Assembly (NCBI GenBank): GCA_902799015.1
Contig: CADBZI010000037.1
Coordinates: 1-40,763 of the forward strand
Length of the DNA: 40,763 nucleotides
Direction of reading: 5' to 3'
Source: an uncultured Lachnospiraceae bacterium
GTDB lineage: Bacteria; Bacillota; Clostridia; Lachnospirales; Lachnospiraceae
In this document: positions 1 through 7,798 of the stretch, piece after piece
How the letters are laid out: every line of letters begins with the position of its first letter
How positions within the stretch are numbered: position 1 is the stretch's first letter
Made by a program: the position numbers and the translations under genes
The notes under the pieces: model-generated
Databases searched by the model: none
What the model saw: only the letters and a program-made list of their open reading frames with translations
What the model was told of the DNA's origin: nothing

Positions 1-135
1 CGGTTCAAAGTCGTGTTTGATCGCCAGGTCAAGGAATACAAACGCGACCAGCATCATAACATAGTTGCCCCATGTCAGATTCAAAAACGCAGTCTGATGC
101 AGAAGATTTGACATTGTAGATGCAATGTAACCCAT
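1..135 (-). CDS. Sodium ion-translocating decarboxylase beta subunit, N-terminal part (cut by window edge)
   Basis: Only the first 45 codons are present; the gene runs off the left edge. The ATG at 135-133 follows a strong ribosome binding site (TTAGGAGG on the minus strand, 143-150). The translated start has a short amphipathic segment, then TWGNYVMM and a hydrophobic stretch ending in IKHDFEP, which matches the beginning of OadB/GcdB/MmdB-type beta subunits. These integral membrane proteins couple decarboxylation of carboxybiotin to export of sodium ions. The gene follows the carboxyltransferase, OadG-like and biotin carrier genes on the same strand, as expected for such an operon. The family call rests on a short piece plus context. 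Confidence 0.8.
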   Translation of the reverse strand, partial: MGYIASTMSNLLHQTAFLNLTWGNYVMMLVAFVFLDLAIKHDFEP

Positions 136-177
136 TGATTAACCTCCTAACGTCAGGATCTTACCAGGTCCGGCGAA

Positions 178-555
178 TCAGTTCATAGTTGCAAGGACCT
201 GTCCGTTCTCGACCGCGTCGCCGGCAGCGACTTCGATGGAAGCGATGGTGCCATCCTGCGGAGCGACAACCGGAATCTCCATCTTCATCGCTTCGAGAAT
301 GATGATCGGATCTCCGCCCTTCACCGCCTGTCCTGCAGCGGCTTCCACCTTGAATACCTTGCCCGGTACGGAAGCGGTAACCTTCACGCCGCCTGCGCCA
401 GCTGCCGGAGCCGCTGCCTTCGGAGCCGGGGCTGCCTTCGGAGCTGCCTTGACTGCCGGAGCCGCTGCCGGTGCTGCTGCCATACCTGTTCCTGCGCCTT
501 CTTCTACCGTGACATCATAAACTGTTCCATTTACGGTGATCGTATAATTCTTCAT
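178..555 (-). CDS. Biotin carboxyl carrier subunit of a membrane decarboxylase
   Basis: A 125-residue protein with three parts: a short beta-rich start (about 1-20), a flexible Ala/Pro/Lys linker (about 24-56), and a biotinyl/lipoyl domain (about 57-125). The domain contains EAMKMEI, whose lysine (residue 91) is the expected biotin attachment site. In these complexes the swinging biotin carries CO2 from the carboxyltransferase to the membrane beta subunit. The start at 555 is preferred over an in-frame ATG seven codons upstream because AAGGAG lies nine bases before it. It sits between the OadG-like gene and the beta subunit gene. The family call is firm; the acyl-CoA substrate is not readable from this subunit. 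Confidence 0.95.
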   Translation of the reverse strand: MKNYTITVNGTVYDVTVEEGAGTGMAAAPAAAPAVKAAPKAAPAPKAAAPAAGAGGVKVTASVPGKVFKVEAAAGQAVKGGDPIIILEAMKMEIPVVAPQDGTIASIEVAAGDAVENGQVLATMN

Positions 556-618
556 CTTAACATTCTCCTTATTCAATCTTTTCTGTGATCCGCTGACAAA
601 GCAGCGGCTGCGGAAAGC

Positions 619-1581
619 TTACGCTCTCCAGTTGCTCTTTCTGCCTCTTCTGCGGATCGAACGGACGACAAATCCGTCTGCGGGAGCTTGTTCACTTGCC
701 GCGATCGCCGCACTGATTACCGCTATCAGTTCCAGATCATCTGTCTCCTCAGCCGGTGCTGCCTCTAAAGCGGCCTCAGCCGGAGCAGGTACTGCCTTCA
801 CAGGAGCAGGTGCTTTCTCTTCCTTCTTCTTTCCGCCCAGAAGATCCGGAATCCAGTGAATCTGGCTGATGATGAATGTCAAAAACAGCAGAACCGCAAA
901 AACGGTGCCCAGACCGATCAGGGTGTTCATACCTGCCTTGCCGACGTTCGCGCTGAACGAATCTTTGACATCCCAGCTCAGCAGCGTCACGTTTCTCGCA
1001 AGATCATAGGTAAAAGTAACCGTAATCTTCGAATCATTTACCTCAGCCAGCGCATAGTCACAATCCAGGTTCATGGTCAGAACCTGATCTGTCATGTCTG
1101 CCGTATAACTGTTTACTCCTTTGAATTCCCCGCAGGAATCCACATTCGCGTACCAGTTGCGGAGCATCTTGACCATGGCCATGGTCGCGTCATCTGTCTT
1201 CGTCAGTGTTGAGGAATCCTTCATCGAGTTCGCAATGTCGCGCACTGACAGGTTAATCTGTCTGTTATAGCTCGTGATCATGTTCTCGAGTTCGGATACA
1301 GACAGTTTTGACAGTGTGGCAAGCTGCTGCTCAACCTGCTTCTCGATGGACGGATACTGCGCCTCAAGGGAAGATTCCCCGGTCACACTCTCCGGCTCCA
1401 GAAGGTCAGCCTCCGTTTCCGCTTCCGTCTCATCCGCCGCGGACGAGGCCAAGGCAGCTTCGGCTTCTGTCGTCTGTGTCCCGTCAGCCTCCGTCTGGGA
1501 AGCAAACGCGGTCATACATCCGATGGAGACAGAGAGCGTAAGCGATGCGGCAAGCAGAGCCGCAAATAATCTTTTTCTCAT
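619..1581 (-). CDS. OadG-like (gamma/delta) subunit of a sodium-pumping decarboxylase
   Basis: About 320 residues. It has an N-terminal signal peptide or signal anchor, then an acidic low-complexity stretch (about 30-70, rich in Glu/Ala/Thr). An extracytoplasmic domain follows (about 75-215) that I do not recognise. A single membrane helix lies at about 220-240, followed by SQIHWIPDLL, a Lys/Pro/Ala-rich linker and a C-terminal segment with AVISAAIAAS and VVRSIRRR. Helix plus C-terminal segment is the hallmark of OadG/MmdD subunits, which anchor the carboxyltransferase to the membrane beta subunit. The protein is much longer than classical OadG (about 80-100 residues) because of the exported N-terminal domain. 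The second ATG (1581) is preferred because GAGGTG lies eight bases before it; the first ATG is only two bases away. Confidence 0.85.
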   Translation of the reverse strand: MRKRLFAALLAASLTLSVSIGCMTAFASQTEADGTQTTEAEAALASSAADETEAETEADLLEPESVTGESSLEAQYPSIEKQVEQQLATLSKLSVSELENMITSYNRQINLSVRDIANSMKDSSTLTKTDDATMAMVKMLRNWYANVDSCGEFKGVNSYTADMTDQVLTMNLDCDYALAEVNDSKITVTFTYDLARNVTLLSWDVKDSFSANVGKAGMNTLIGLGTVFAVLLFLTFIISQIHWIPDLLGGKKKEEKAPAPVKAVPAPAEAALEAAPAEETDDLELIAVISAAIAASEQAPADGFVVRSIRRRGRKSNWRA

Positions 1582-1597
1582 CTGCATGTCACCTCAC

Positions 1598-3028
1598 TCA
1601 AACCGTTCCGTGTTTCTTATCAGAATGCTCTTCCGCCTTCGTATAAAGCATCTCAAATGCGCCAATTACCATCTTACGGGTATCTGCCGGCGCAATCACC
1701 GTGTCAACATATCCGCGCGCTGCCGCCGCATCAACACTCTGCTGAAGCTTTGCATATTCGGATGCTTTCTCATTCAGTGTCGCGTCATCGCTTCCATCAT
1801 ACATGATGCCTGCCGCAAGCTTCGGATCCATCATACCGATCTGAGCGCCTTCCCACGCGAAGGTGATGTCCGCGCCGAGTCCCTGGCTGTTCATGACCAT
1901 GTATCCTGCGCCAAACGCCTTGCCCGTGATGACATTTACCTTCGGAACCGTAGCGTCAGCCAAAGCATAGGACAGCTTCGCGGCAGCACAGGCGAGCCGG
2001 AACTCATTTTCCTTATCCGCGTAGAATCCGGTTGCATTCGTCACCGTCAGAATCGGGATATCAAACGCATCACAGAAGCGGACGAATCTCTCCGCCTTCT
2101 CCAGTCCCTTCGCTGTCAGCAGCGGTTTGAATTCCTCGGCCTTTTCTCCCTTTTCATCATACACTTCCGTACGGTTCGCGATCGCGCCTACGGTTGCGCC
2201 ATTCAGCTTGATGAAGCCGGTTACCATCTCTTTCGCGGCAGCCGCCTTGACCTCACACAGAAGATTCCCGTCGGAGATCTGACTGAGCAGAATGGAAGTG
2301 TCACCAGCAGCGCCTTCGATGTTATCGCAGGATCTGTTCAGATCATCGCCGGCCTCTGCCAGAGGCGCTTCCTCAGCATTGTTTGCGGGAAGAATCGATA
2401 CGAGCGCTCTGATTGTGGCAAGAATCTCTTCCTCGGTTCCGACAAAGTCCGCAAGGCCGCTCTTCTCACTCTGGAACTTCGCACCCGCGGTATCTTCTTC
2501 CTTGTTGCCTTCCAGCGCATTCGGAGAGTTCACATACAGCTTCGCGCTTTCTCCCTCCATGAATACGAAGTCACTCATCCCGGCCGCAACGGCAAGAGAA
2601 CCGCCGCACTTACCCAGAACTGCCGTGATCTGCGGAATAACGCCGCTTGCAAATGCCATTCTGCGGTTCAGCATGCCAAAGGCATTCAATGCATCCGCGC
2701 TCTCCTGAAGCCGCATGCCGGCACTGTCGAGCAGGCCGATCACCGGAGCTCCCATCTTCATGGCAAGGCTGTACAGACGTACAATCTTCTTCGCATGCAT
2801 CTCACCGATACTTCCTCCGAGGACCGATGCATCCTGGCTGTATACATAAACCAGGTTTCCATCGATCAGGCCGTATCCGGTGATGACGCCATCTGAAGCA
2901 GCCTTCTCTTCTGTCAGGTTGAAATCCGTGCTCCTTGCTGTAACAAGTGAGCCGATCTCAACGAAACTGCTTTCGTCAAGCAGAGCAGCAATCCGGTCTG
3001 CTGCCTTGCTCTTTGTCGTTTTGCTCAT
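1598..3028 (-). CDS. Biotin-dependent acyl-CoA carboxyltransferase (decarboxylase alpha subunit)
   Basis: A 476-residue protein with two crotonase-like carboxyltransferase halves. The N half has DGVITGYG, ASVLGGSIGEMHAKKI, LLDSAGMRLQE and KCGGSLAVAAG; the C half has AIANRTEV, FCDAFDIPILT, GKAFGAGYMVMNS and FAWEGAQIGMM. This is the PccB/MmdA family, which moves a carboxyl group between an acyl-CoA and biotin. It heads an operon with the OadG-like, biotin carrier and beta subunits, so sodium-pumping decarboxylation is the likely role. It is shorter than typical MmdA (about 510) and several family motifs differ (SAGMR for GGAR, NSP for TGP), so methylmalonyl-CoA, malonyl-CoA or glutaconyl-CoA all remain possible. 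The start has GGAGGTCTAAGT directly before the ATG. Confidence 0.88.
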   Translation of the reverse strand: MSKTTKSKAADRIAALLDESSFVEIGSLVTARSTDFNLTEEKAASDGVITGYGLIDGNLVYVYSQDASVLGGSIGEMHAKKIVRLYSLAMKMGAPVIGLLDSAGMRLQESADALNAFGMLNRRMAFASGVIPQITAVLGKCGGSLAVAAGMSDFVFMEGESAKLYVNSPNALEGNKEEDTAGAKFQSEKSGLADFVGTEEEILATIRALVSILPANNAEEAPLAEAGDDLNRSCDNIEGAAGDTSILLSQISDGNLLCEVKAAAAKEMVTGFIKLNGATVGAIANRTEVYDEKGEKAEEFKPLLTAKGLEKAERFVRFCDAFDIPILTVTNATGFYADKENEFRLACAAAKLSYALADATVPKVNVITGKAFGAGYMVMNSQGLGADITFAWEGAQIGMMDPKLAAGIMYDGSDDATLNEKASEYAKLQQSVDAAAARGYVDTVIAPADTRKMVIGAFEMLYTKAEEHSDKKHGTV

Positions 3029-3087
3029 ACTTAGACCTCCATTAATAAGAAATCAAAAATTGCCACCATCCATACTAATTGAAAACG

Positions 3088-3123
3088 AAAAAAAAGGCAA
3101 GCCATAATGACCTGCCCTTTTTG
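3088..3123 (-). terminator. Rho-independent terminator after the L,D-transpeptidase gene
   Basis: On the minus strand, about 30 bases after the L,D-transpeptidase stop, an A-run and GGGCAG arm pair with CTTGCC and a long T-run, allowing G-U pairs. The hairpin ends in at least eight T, so it should work well on the minus strand. It separates the transpeptidase from the decarboxylase operon that begins at 3028. Confidence 0.7.
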
Positions 3124-3153
3124 TCAGTCAAAAGAAACTGTTTTCCTCTGGTC

Positions 3154-3999
3154 TTACCAGACATAAATTCTGGTTCCGACCGGAATATTCGTATCGTCAT
3201 AGATCCAGCGCGCAGCGGGACCCTGAAGACGTACACAGCTGTGAGAAACCGGAACCAGTCCGATCTTGGCCTTCTGGCCGCCCTTCCACTTATGCATGCC
3301 ATATCCGTAGATGAAGGTGTACCACCTCAGATTCGAAGTCGTTCCGTAGCTCACCTTCGGTGCCTTCTTCTGAACTCTGTAGATCTTCTTGAAGGTCTGA
3401 TCGAAGGTCGGCGCATCCACCTTACCCGTTGAGCAGGGATATTCCTGAATCAGGCTCCACTGGCTCGACCCGTTGCTCTTGCTGAACACATTCACCCTCT
3501 GTTTGTCAAGGCTGATCCAGATCAGCTTGTCCGGAACGGTCGCTGTAGCGTTAATTCCTCCCTCTCCGTTGACAAACGCTTCTTTTGTAGCCTTGTCATA
3601 ATCACCTTCTATGCCGGTGGCCATCGGTTTTTTGAACTTCAGAGCACGGTTCGGAATCCAGCACAGCGTTCCGTCGGGAAGCATGCACTCACTGATGCCT
3701 GCCTTGATATGATAATCCCTCTGAACTACCGTCACCGTCGTATTCTTGCTCACCGTTACCTGCCCGCTCGGAGTGGTTGCAGATCCAACCGTAGCCGCCT
3801 TCAGCATCTTGGAGGTCTTTGCTTTCCACCAGATTGTCTTGACCTCCTGCGTCTTTGTTTTCTGTGCAATTCTTTTTGCTCTTTCCTGCAGTGCCTCATC
3901 ACCCGGCTGCGCAAATGCCTGCGCCCCAAAAGTCAGAATCATGATTGTCATAGCCAGAAAAACCGCAACTGCTCTTGATGTCTGGAAACGTTTCCTCAT
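3154..3999 (-). CDS. Secreted L,D-transpeptidase (YkuD domain)
   Basis: About 281 residues. A clear signal peptide (MRKRF, hydrophobic core to FGAQAFAQ) is followed by a linker and a small beta-rich segment (about 85-125) that may be SH3-like. The YkuD catalytic domain fills about 160-281. The active-site signature is visible: a His in GYGMHKW, then SHSCVRL, whose Cys is the nucleophile. Such enzymes make 3-3 cross-links in peptidoglycan or attach proteins to it, outside the membrane. The start at 3999 (second of two in-frame ATGs) is preferred because GGGAG lies eight bases before it. It stands alone, with a terminator behind it and a possible promoter in front. Confidence 0.92.
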   Translation of the reverse strand: MRKRFQTSRAVAVFLAMTIMILTFGAQAFAQPGDEALQERAKRIAQKTKTQEVKTIWWKAKTSKMLKAATVGSATTPSGQVTVSKNTTVTVVQRDYHIKAGISECMLPDGTLCWIPNRALKFKKPMATGIEGDYDKATKEAFVNGEGGINATATVPDKLIWISLDKQRVNVFSKSNGSSQWSLIQEYPCSTGKVDAPTFDQTFKKIYRVQKKAPKVSYGTTSNLRWYTFIYGYGMHKWKGGQKAKIGLVPVSHSCVRLQGPAARWIYDDTNIPVGTRIYVW

Positions 4000-4068
4000 C
4001 CTCATTACTCCCTTCTGCTCCCCTTTTCCGTAGTATCCTGTACATGAATACAGTCAAGATTCACACAT

Positions 4069-4077
4069 ATTTTAGCA
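4069..4077 (-). promoter_or_regulatory. Possible extended -10 promoter for the L,D-transpeptidase gene
   Basis: The minus strand reads TGCTAAAAT, an extended -10 element, about 70 bases upstream of the L,D-transpeptidase start. No convincing -35 box is seen at the right distance. This is a weak sequence-only prediction. Confidence 0.35.
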
Positions 4078-4117
4078 GATCCCTTACCGGGAATTATTAA
4101 AAGTATCTTAACTTCAG

Positions 4118-5134
4118 TCATTTCAGGACTGTTTTCGTTACAAGGGGTTCCAGAAACACATCCGTGATGCCTCCGCACAGCATATCCGCATATTTGCCGC
4201 TGCGTCCGCTCAGGTCGATGGTATGAACAAAGGGCCGGAAAGCAGGATCTTCCGCAAGCAGTTTTCTCACGCTTTTGATCACTTCTGCTTCCATGATCCC
4301 GCCGCCGATGGTTCCCACTGTTGACCCGTCCGCGCGGATCAGCATCCTGGTGCCGGCCATACGCGGCGTGGAGCCTTTTTGGGCTGTGATCGTCGCCAGA
4401 ACAGCATCCTGCTTCTCTTCCGGATCAAAGGCTTTCAGAATTGCCTGCATCAGTTCATCCGGCAGCAAGCTGACAGGAGGCATCTCCTTCTGAACCTGAA
4501 TGATCTGTGCCACGATGGAGACCGCAATCTCCTCCGGCGTCTGCGCGCCGATCGACAGGCCAATCGGTGCATGGATCCCTTCTGCCAGTTCTTTCCCGAA
4601 TCCCTCTTCCTGCAGGGATTCTCTCAGCTTCTTTGCTCTGGTGTGACTGCCCATTACGCCGACATAGCCAAACGGTTTTTTTAAGATCTCCCGAAGACAT
4701 TCGAGATCAAAACAATGCTCCCTGGTCACGGTCACATAGAAGGTATTCCCATCCGACGGAAGCCGGGAGAGAATCTCCGCATACGACCCGCTGTACGTTT
4801 CTTTCGCTCCTGCGGCTGCAGCTTCCCTGGCATATGCTTCACGGTCATCAATAACCGTAACATGCCATCCCAGAAGAGCCGCCATCTTTGTCACAGCCTG
4901 CCCGACATAACCGCCTCCGCAGATGACCAGGCGGCATGCATGTCCCAGCTTCTCACAGAAAACCGCCTCCCCGGGAAGCGCTTCCATCTTCTCCTGGCTG
5001 CATCCGGAAGACCACAGTGTCTGTCCGTCTTCCAGCAGGAGCTTCTGTCCTGCACAGGCTCCGGAAAGAACGGTAAGCAGCTCGTATTCTTTCCCTGGTT
5101 TCAGGTTGTTCAGGATCTCGTACAGCTGTTTCAT
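4118..5134 (-). CDS. XdhC/CoxI-family protein with reversed domain order
   Basis: A 338-residue protein related to the maturation factors that insert sulfurated molybdenum cofactor into xanthine dehydrogenase-type enzymes. A Rossmann-type domain comes first (about 65-190: VICGGGYVGQA, VTVIDDRE, GYVGVMGSHTRAKK, IGLSIGAQTPEEIAVSI). An XdhC_CoxI domain follows at about 230-335 (ATITAQKGSTPRMAGTRML, GTIGGGIMEAEV, MLCGG). In the usual XdhC layout the XdhC_CoxI part is N-terminal. The first 60 residues may be a worn-down copy of it. The ATG at 5134 follows GGAGG by seven bases; a TTG two codons earlier is too close. It lies 26 bases after scpB on the same strand. No molybdenum hydroxylase gene is in the window. 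Confidence 0.85.
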   Translation of the reverse strand: MKQLYEILNNLKPGKEYELLTVLSGACAGQKLLLEDGQTLWSSGCSQEKMEALPGEAVFCEKLGHACRLVICGGGYVGQAVTKMAALLGWHVTVIDDREAYAREAAAAGAKETYSGSYAEILSRLPSDGNTFYVTVTREHCFDLECLREILKKPFGYVGVMGSHTRAKKLRESLQEEGFGKELAEGIHAPIGLSIGAQTPEEIAVSIVAQIIQVQKEMPPVSLLPDELMQAILKAFDPEEKQDAVLATITAQKGSTPRMAGTRMLIRADGSTVGTIGGGIMEAEVIKSVRKLLAEDPAFRPFVHTIDLSGRSGKYADMLCGGITDVFLEPLVTKTVLK

Positions 5135-5160
5135 ATGCAATCCTCCTCCCAGGCGCTGCG

Positions 5161-5802
5161 TTAAACTTCAAGCTTCAGCTTTGCTTCTTCTTCCGCTTCT
5201 GCCTTGAAATCCTCCACCTTCACAGGACTGATTCTCGGCAGGTCATCGATGGAGTCCGTGCCGAAATGGCGAAGGAATTCCTCCGTGGTCCCGAACAGAA
5301 TCGGTCTTCCGGGCGCATCCAGCCTTCCGGCCTCACAGATCAGGCCGTATTCAAGGAGACGGTTGATCGCATGATCACAGCTCACCCCCCTGATCTTTTC
5401 AATCTGGGATCTGGTGACAGGCTGCTTGTAAGCGATGATGGAAAGCGTCTCCATCACAACATCGGAAAGATTGATCTTCCTCGGCTGCCGCACCAGACTG
5501 ATCAGGGCAGGATACTGTTCTTTTTTTGTCGCAAGCTGGTAGCGTCCTTCCAGCCGGATAATCCGGATCCCGTGTGAGGGATCCTCATATTCCTGCTCCA
5601 TCTCATTCAGGACCGTCCTGATCTGCTCTTCTTCCACTTCGAGTGCCTGCGCGATTGACTCTGCGTCGATGGAATCCCCCATGGAAAAAAGGATCGCTTC
5701 GAGTGCTGCCTTCAAAGCTGCCTTATCGCTGCTTACCTGTCCCGGGCGCTCCTCAACGGTCAACAGTTCCCCGTTTCTATCCTCAATTTTCAGCTGTCCC
5801 AT
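5161..5802 (-). CDS. scpB: Segregation and condensation protein B
   Basis: About 213 residues. ScpB is the winged-helix kleisin partner that, with ScpA and Smc, forms the bacterial condensin acting on the nucleoid. The family pattern is clear: AALEAILFSMGDSID at the start of the first winged helix, then LEGRYQLATKKEQ, LSDVVMETLSIIAYKQPVTR, IEKIRGVSCDHAINRLLEYGLI and GRPILFGTTEEFLRHFG. The C-tail is short and acidic. The start chosen (5802, MGQLKIED) overlaps the end of scpA by 20 bases. Longer in-frame starts lie deeper inside scpA and lack support. The overlap suggests translational coupling. Confidence 0.95.
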   Translation of the reverse strand: MGQLKIEDRNGELLTVEERPGQVSSDKAALKAALEAILFSMGDSIDAESIAQALEVEEEQIRTVLNEMEQEYEDPSHGIRIIRLEGRYQLATKKEQYPALISLVRQPRKINLSDVVMETLSIIAYKQPVTRSQIEKIRGVSCDHAINRLLEYGLICEAGRLDAPGRPILFGTTEEFLRHFGTDSIDDLPRISPVKVEDFKAEAEEEAKLKLEV

Positions 5803-6640
5803 CCGGCTTCTCTTCCCTTTCCGGCAGGTCGGAGTCCTCCGACCATTCACTCATAAAATCCATCCCGTCATCATTCCATTGAGACGGATCATTTGCCTCA
5901 ATATTAATCTCTCCGAAGTTGTCATTCTGCGTCACATAGATGCGTCCAAGCTTCATCAGCTCCAGAATTGTCAGAAATGTCACTACGGTGTACATGCGTC
6001 CTTCCCGCAGCATAAGAAGGGATCGGAACGTGCAGCGGCGCCGGTTCATAATGTACCGTTCCACAAAAAGAATCGCTTCCTTTGTGTCAATCTGCTGTTT
6101 CTCAATCTTTCCGAATCCTGCTCTGACCGGATCCCTCAGGTCTTCCCTTCGCTTCATGACTTCCTGGAAGACTTTGTACAGACCCTGCAGCGTCACGCCT
6201 GCCTTGTCCAGCACCTCATCCGGATCGACCGGTTCCCGGTATTGCAGCACCTGTCTCGGAATCGAAGGTCTCCGGACCAGAACACCCTGCGCGCTCCCCT
6301 CTCTCTCCCTGAGCTCGAACGACATATATTTATAGGTCTTATATTCCAGAAGCTGGCGGACCAGCTCTTCCCTGGGGTCGATCTCCTCTCCCTCTTCATC
6401 CTTCTCCGCCGGAAGCAGCATGCGGGACTTGATGTCAAGAAGGGTCGCCGCCATGACAAGGAACTCACTCATGACATCCATCTGAAGATTCTTCTGTGTC
6501 ATGGCATCAATGTATTCCATATACTGCTGTGTGATCAGCGCAATCGGAATGTCATAGATGCTGACCTTGTTCTTTTCAATCAGGTGAAGAAGAAGGTCCA
6601 GGGGGCCGTTAAAAGCCTCAAGTTTCAGTTCGATTGCCAT
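5783..6640 (-). CDS. scpA: Segregation and condensation protein A (kleisin)
   Basis: 285 residues. ScpA is the kleisin that bridges Smc head domains and binds ScpB. The N-terminal kleisin motif is typical: LEAFNGPLDLLLHLIEKNKVSIYDIPIA is spread over residues 7-34, followed by AATLLDIKSRMLLP, a usual ScpA segment. The C-terminal winged-helix part reads SLLMLREGRMYTVVTFLTILELMKLGRIYV. It sits between a metallophosphoesterase gene, which it overlaps by 23 bases, and scpB, which it overlaps by 20 bases, so all three are probably co-translated. The C-terminal 30 residues are acidic and probably disordered. Confidence 0.96.
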   Translation of the reverse strand: MAIELKLEAFNGPLDLLLHLIEKNKVSIYDIPIALITQQYMEYIDAMTQKNLQMDVMSEFLVMAATLLDIKSRMLLPAEKDEEGEEIDPREELVRQLLEYKTYKYMSFELREREGSAQGVLVRRPSIPRQVLQYREPVDPDEVLDKAGVTLQGLYKVFQEVMKRREDLRDPVRAGFGKIEKQQIDTKEAILFVERYIMNRRRCTFRSLLMLREGRMYTVVTFLTILELMKLGRIYVTQNDNFGEINIEANDPSQWNDDGMDFMSEWSEDSDLPEREEKPDGTAEN

Positions 6641-7430
6641 TTTTTATCTCCACAATTACCAGCTCTGCCGGATTGTTGACTCTGAGATTGACGGTGTGTG
6701 TGCCGAGTCCTGCGCTGACGATCATCTTCGAGGTTCCGCTCTCATACAGTCCGTGCTCATAGTGCGGAAACAGTTCGGGATCCGGACTGATCACGCCGCC
6801 CAGCATCGGAAGCCTTGCGATACCTCCGTGCAGATGGCCGGACAGCGTCAGGTCCGCTCCCCATCCGGCATAAGCAGGAAAGTACTTCGGATGATGCGCC
6901 AGCAGAATCTGAAACCTGCCTTCGCGGCGCGTTCCGACCAGCCGGCAGATCTCTTCCACACTCAGATTCTTGTGATACCGGTTCCGGAAATACCTGTAGT
7001 CCAGCTCCAGCCCGGTAATGGTCAGTTCCATCCCTTTCAGTCTGACATCCGCGCTCTCATTGTGAAGGCAGACCACACCCGCCTCGTGCAGCTTCTGCTC
7101 ATAACGAAGGTACTCTGCCGGATACCGTCTTGCCATTCTTGTCTCATGATTGCCGTTTGTCACATATACCGGAAGGCTGCGGGCCAGCTCACTGACCAGC
7201 GAAACCGCCTGGTCCGTCCGGAAATGTCCGCCCTTCATAAGAACGAGATCGCCGGCAGAAAGAACGGCATCACAACGCATCTTTCGGATCATCCTAAGAA
7301 GCGAGGGAACGTCCGAACGGTAGACCCGGTTATGCAGATCTGCCAGAACCGCGATTCTCACAGGCTCTGATGGTTCCTTTGCCCGGGATCTGTATTGGAT
7401 CTGATATCGTGATTGTCTGATCTTTCCCAT
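6618..7430 (-). CDS. Calcineurin-like metallophosphoesterase (YaeI/YkuE type)
   Basis: About 270 residues with the full metal-binding set of calcineurin-like phosphoesterases: VLADLHN (D-x-H), SAGDLV (GD), TNGNHET (GNHE), LAHHP (H) and LSGHLHGG (GHxH). The order and short length resemble the YaeI/YkuE/LpxG-like subgroup, some of which cleave lipid-linked pyrophosphates. There is no obvious membrane anchor, and the basic N-terminus is cytoplasmic. The start at 7430 follows GGAGGG by six bases; in-frame codons upstream run into the hairpin behind rpsU. Its stop lies inside the start of scpA. The substrate cannot be told from sequence. Confidence 0.88.
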   Translation of the reverse strand: MGKIRQSRYQIQYRSRAKEPSEPVRIAVLADLHNRVYRSDVPSLLRMIRKMRCDAVLSAGDLVLMKGGHFRTDQAVSLVSELARSLPVYVTNGNHETRMARRYPAEYLRYEQKLHEAGVVCLHNESADVRLKGMELTITGLELDYRYFRNRYHKNLSVEEICRLVGTRREGRFQILLAHHPKYFPAYAGWGADLTLSGHLHGGIARLPMLGGVISPDPELFPHYEHGLYESGTSKMIVSAGLGTHTVNLRVNNPAELVIVEIKNGNRTET

Positions 7431-7459
7431 GATTGCCCTCCGGAAGGGTATAGACTGGA

Positions 7460-7492
7460 AGATGCCCCCGGCCGCTGCGGCCGGGGGCATCT
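7460..7492 (-). terminator. Long GC-rich perfect hairpin after rpsU
   Basis: A perfect inverted repeat with 16-base arms (AGATGCCCCCGGCCGC and its complement) and a one-base centre lies 13 bases after the rpsU stop. No T-run follows on either strand, so it is not a standard intrinsic terminator. It may stabilise the rpsU 3' end, act as an attenuator before the metallophosphoesterase gene, or be a mobile palindrome. Confidence 0.5.
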
Positions 7493-7505
7493 GTACCACT
7501 CAGGG

Positions 7506-7682
7506 TCAGTTAAACTTGCGCTTACGAGCTGCCTCAGACTTCTTCTTACGTCTGACAGACGGCTTCTCATAATGCTCTCTCTTCCGAATCTCCTGCTGGA
7601 TACCGGCCTTGGCGCAGCTTCTCTTAAAACGGCGCAGTGCAGCGTCCAGTGATTCATTTTCACGAACAATTATGTTTGACAT
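7506..7682 (-). CDS. rpsU: 30S ribosomal protein S21
   Basis: A 58-residue basic protein matching bacterial S21 along its full length: [20 protein letters not shown], then [18 protein letters not shown], then a Lys/Arg-rich tail ([14 protein letters not shown]). S21 binds the small subunit near the anti-Shine-Dalgarno end of 16S rRNA. The start at 7682 follows a purine-rich site (GGAGGGAAGGAAAG). An apparent in-frame extension upstream has no family match. It has its own promoter 70 bases upstream, and a strong hairpin follows the stop. Confidence 0.97.
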   Translation of the reverse strand: MSNIIVRENESLDAALRRFKRSCAKAGIQQEIRKREHYEKPSVRRKKKSEAARKRKFN

Positions 7683-7750
7683 TCTTTCCTTCCCCTCCCT
7701 CCAGTTGTGGATTGTGCACACCAACTGTCCGGGTTTTCTGCACGATTGAT

Positions 7751-7780
7751 AGTATAGCACCCGTTCCGCGGTTCGGTCAA
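7751..7780 (-). promoter_or_regulatory. Promoter of rpsU
   Basis: On the minus strand, TTGACC (7780-7775) and TATACT (7756-7751) are separated by 18 bases. The -10 lies about 70 bases before the rpsU ATG. It is close to the housekeeping sigma consensus. Predicted from sequence only. Confidence 0.7.
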
Positions 7781-7798
7781 TGGAAATCTTTCCGTTCA

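Noticed and set aside
1274-2896. A 540-codon open frame on the plus strand opposite the carboxyltransferase gene
   Set aside because: It is antisense to a well-conserved gene, has Arg/Ser/Cys-rich composition without domains, and has no ribosome binding site. It follows from the codon bias of the real gene.
7460-7492. Transposon inverted repeat
   Set aside because: No transposase, target duplication or second copy in the window; position right after rpsU fits an mRNA 3' structure better.
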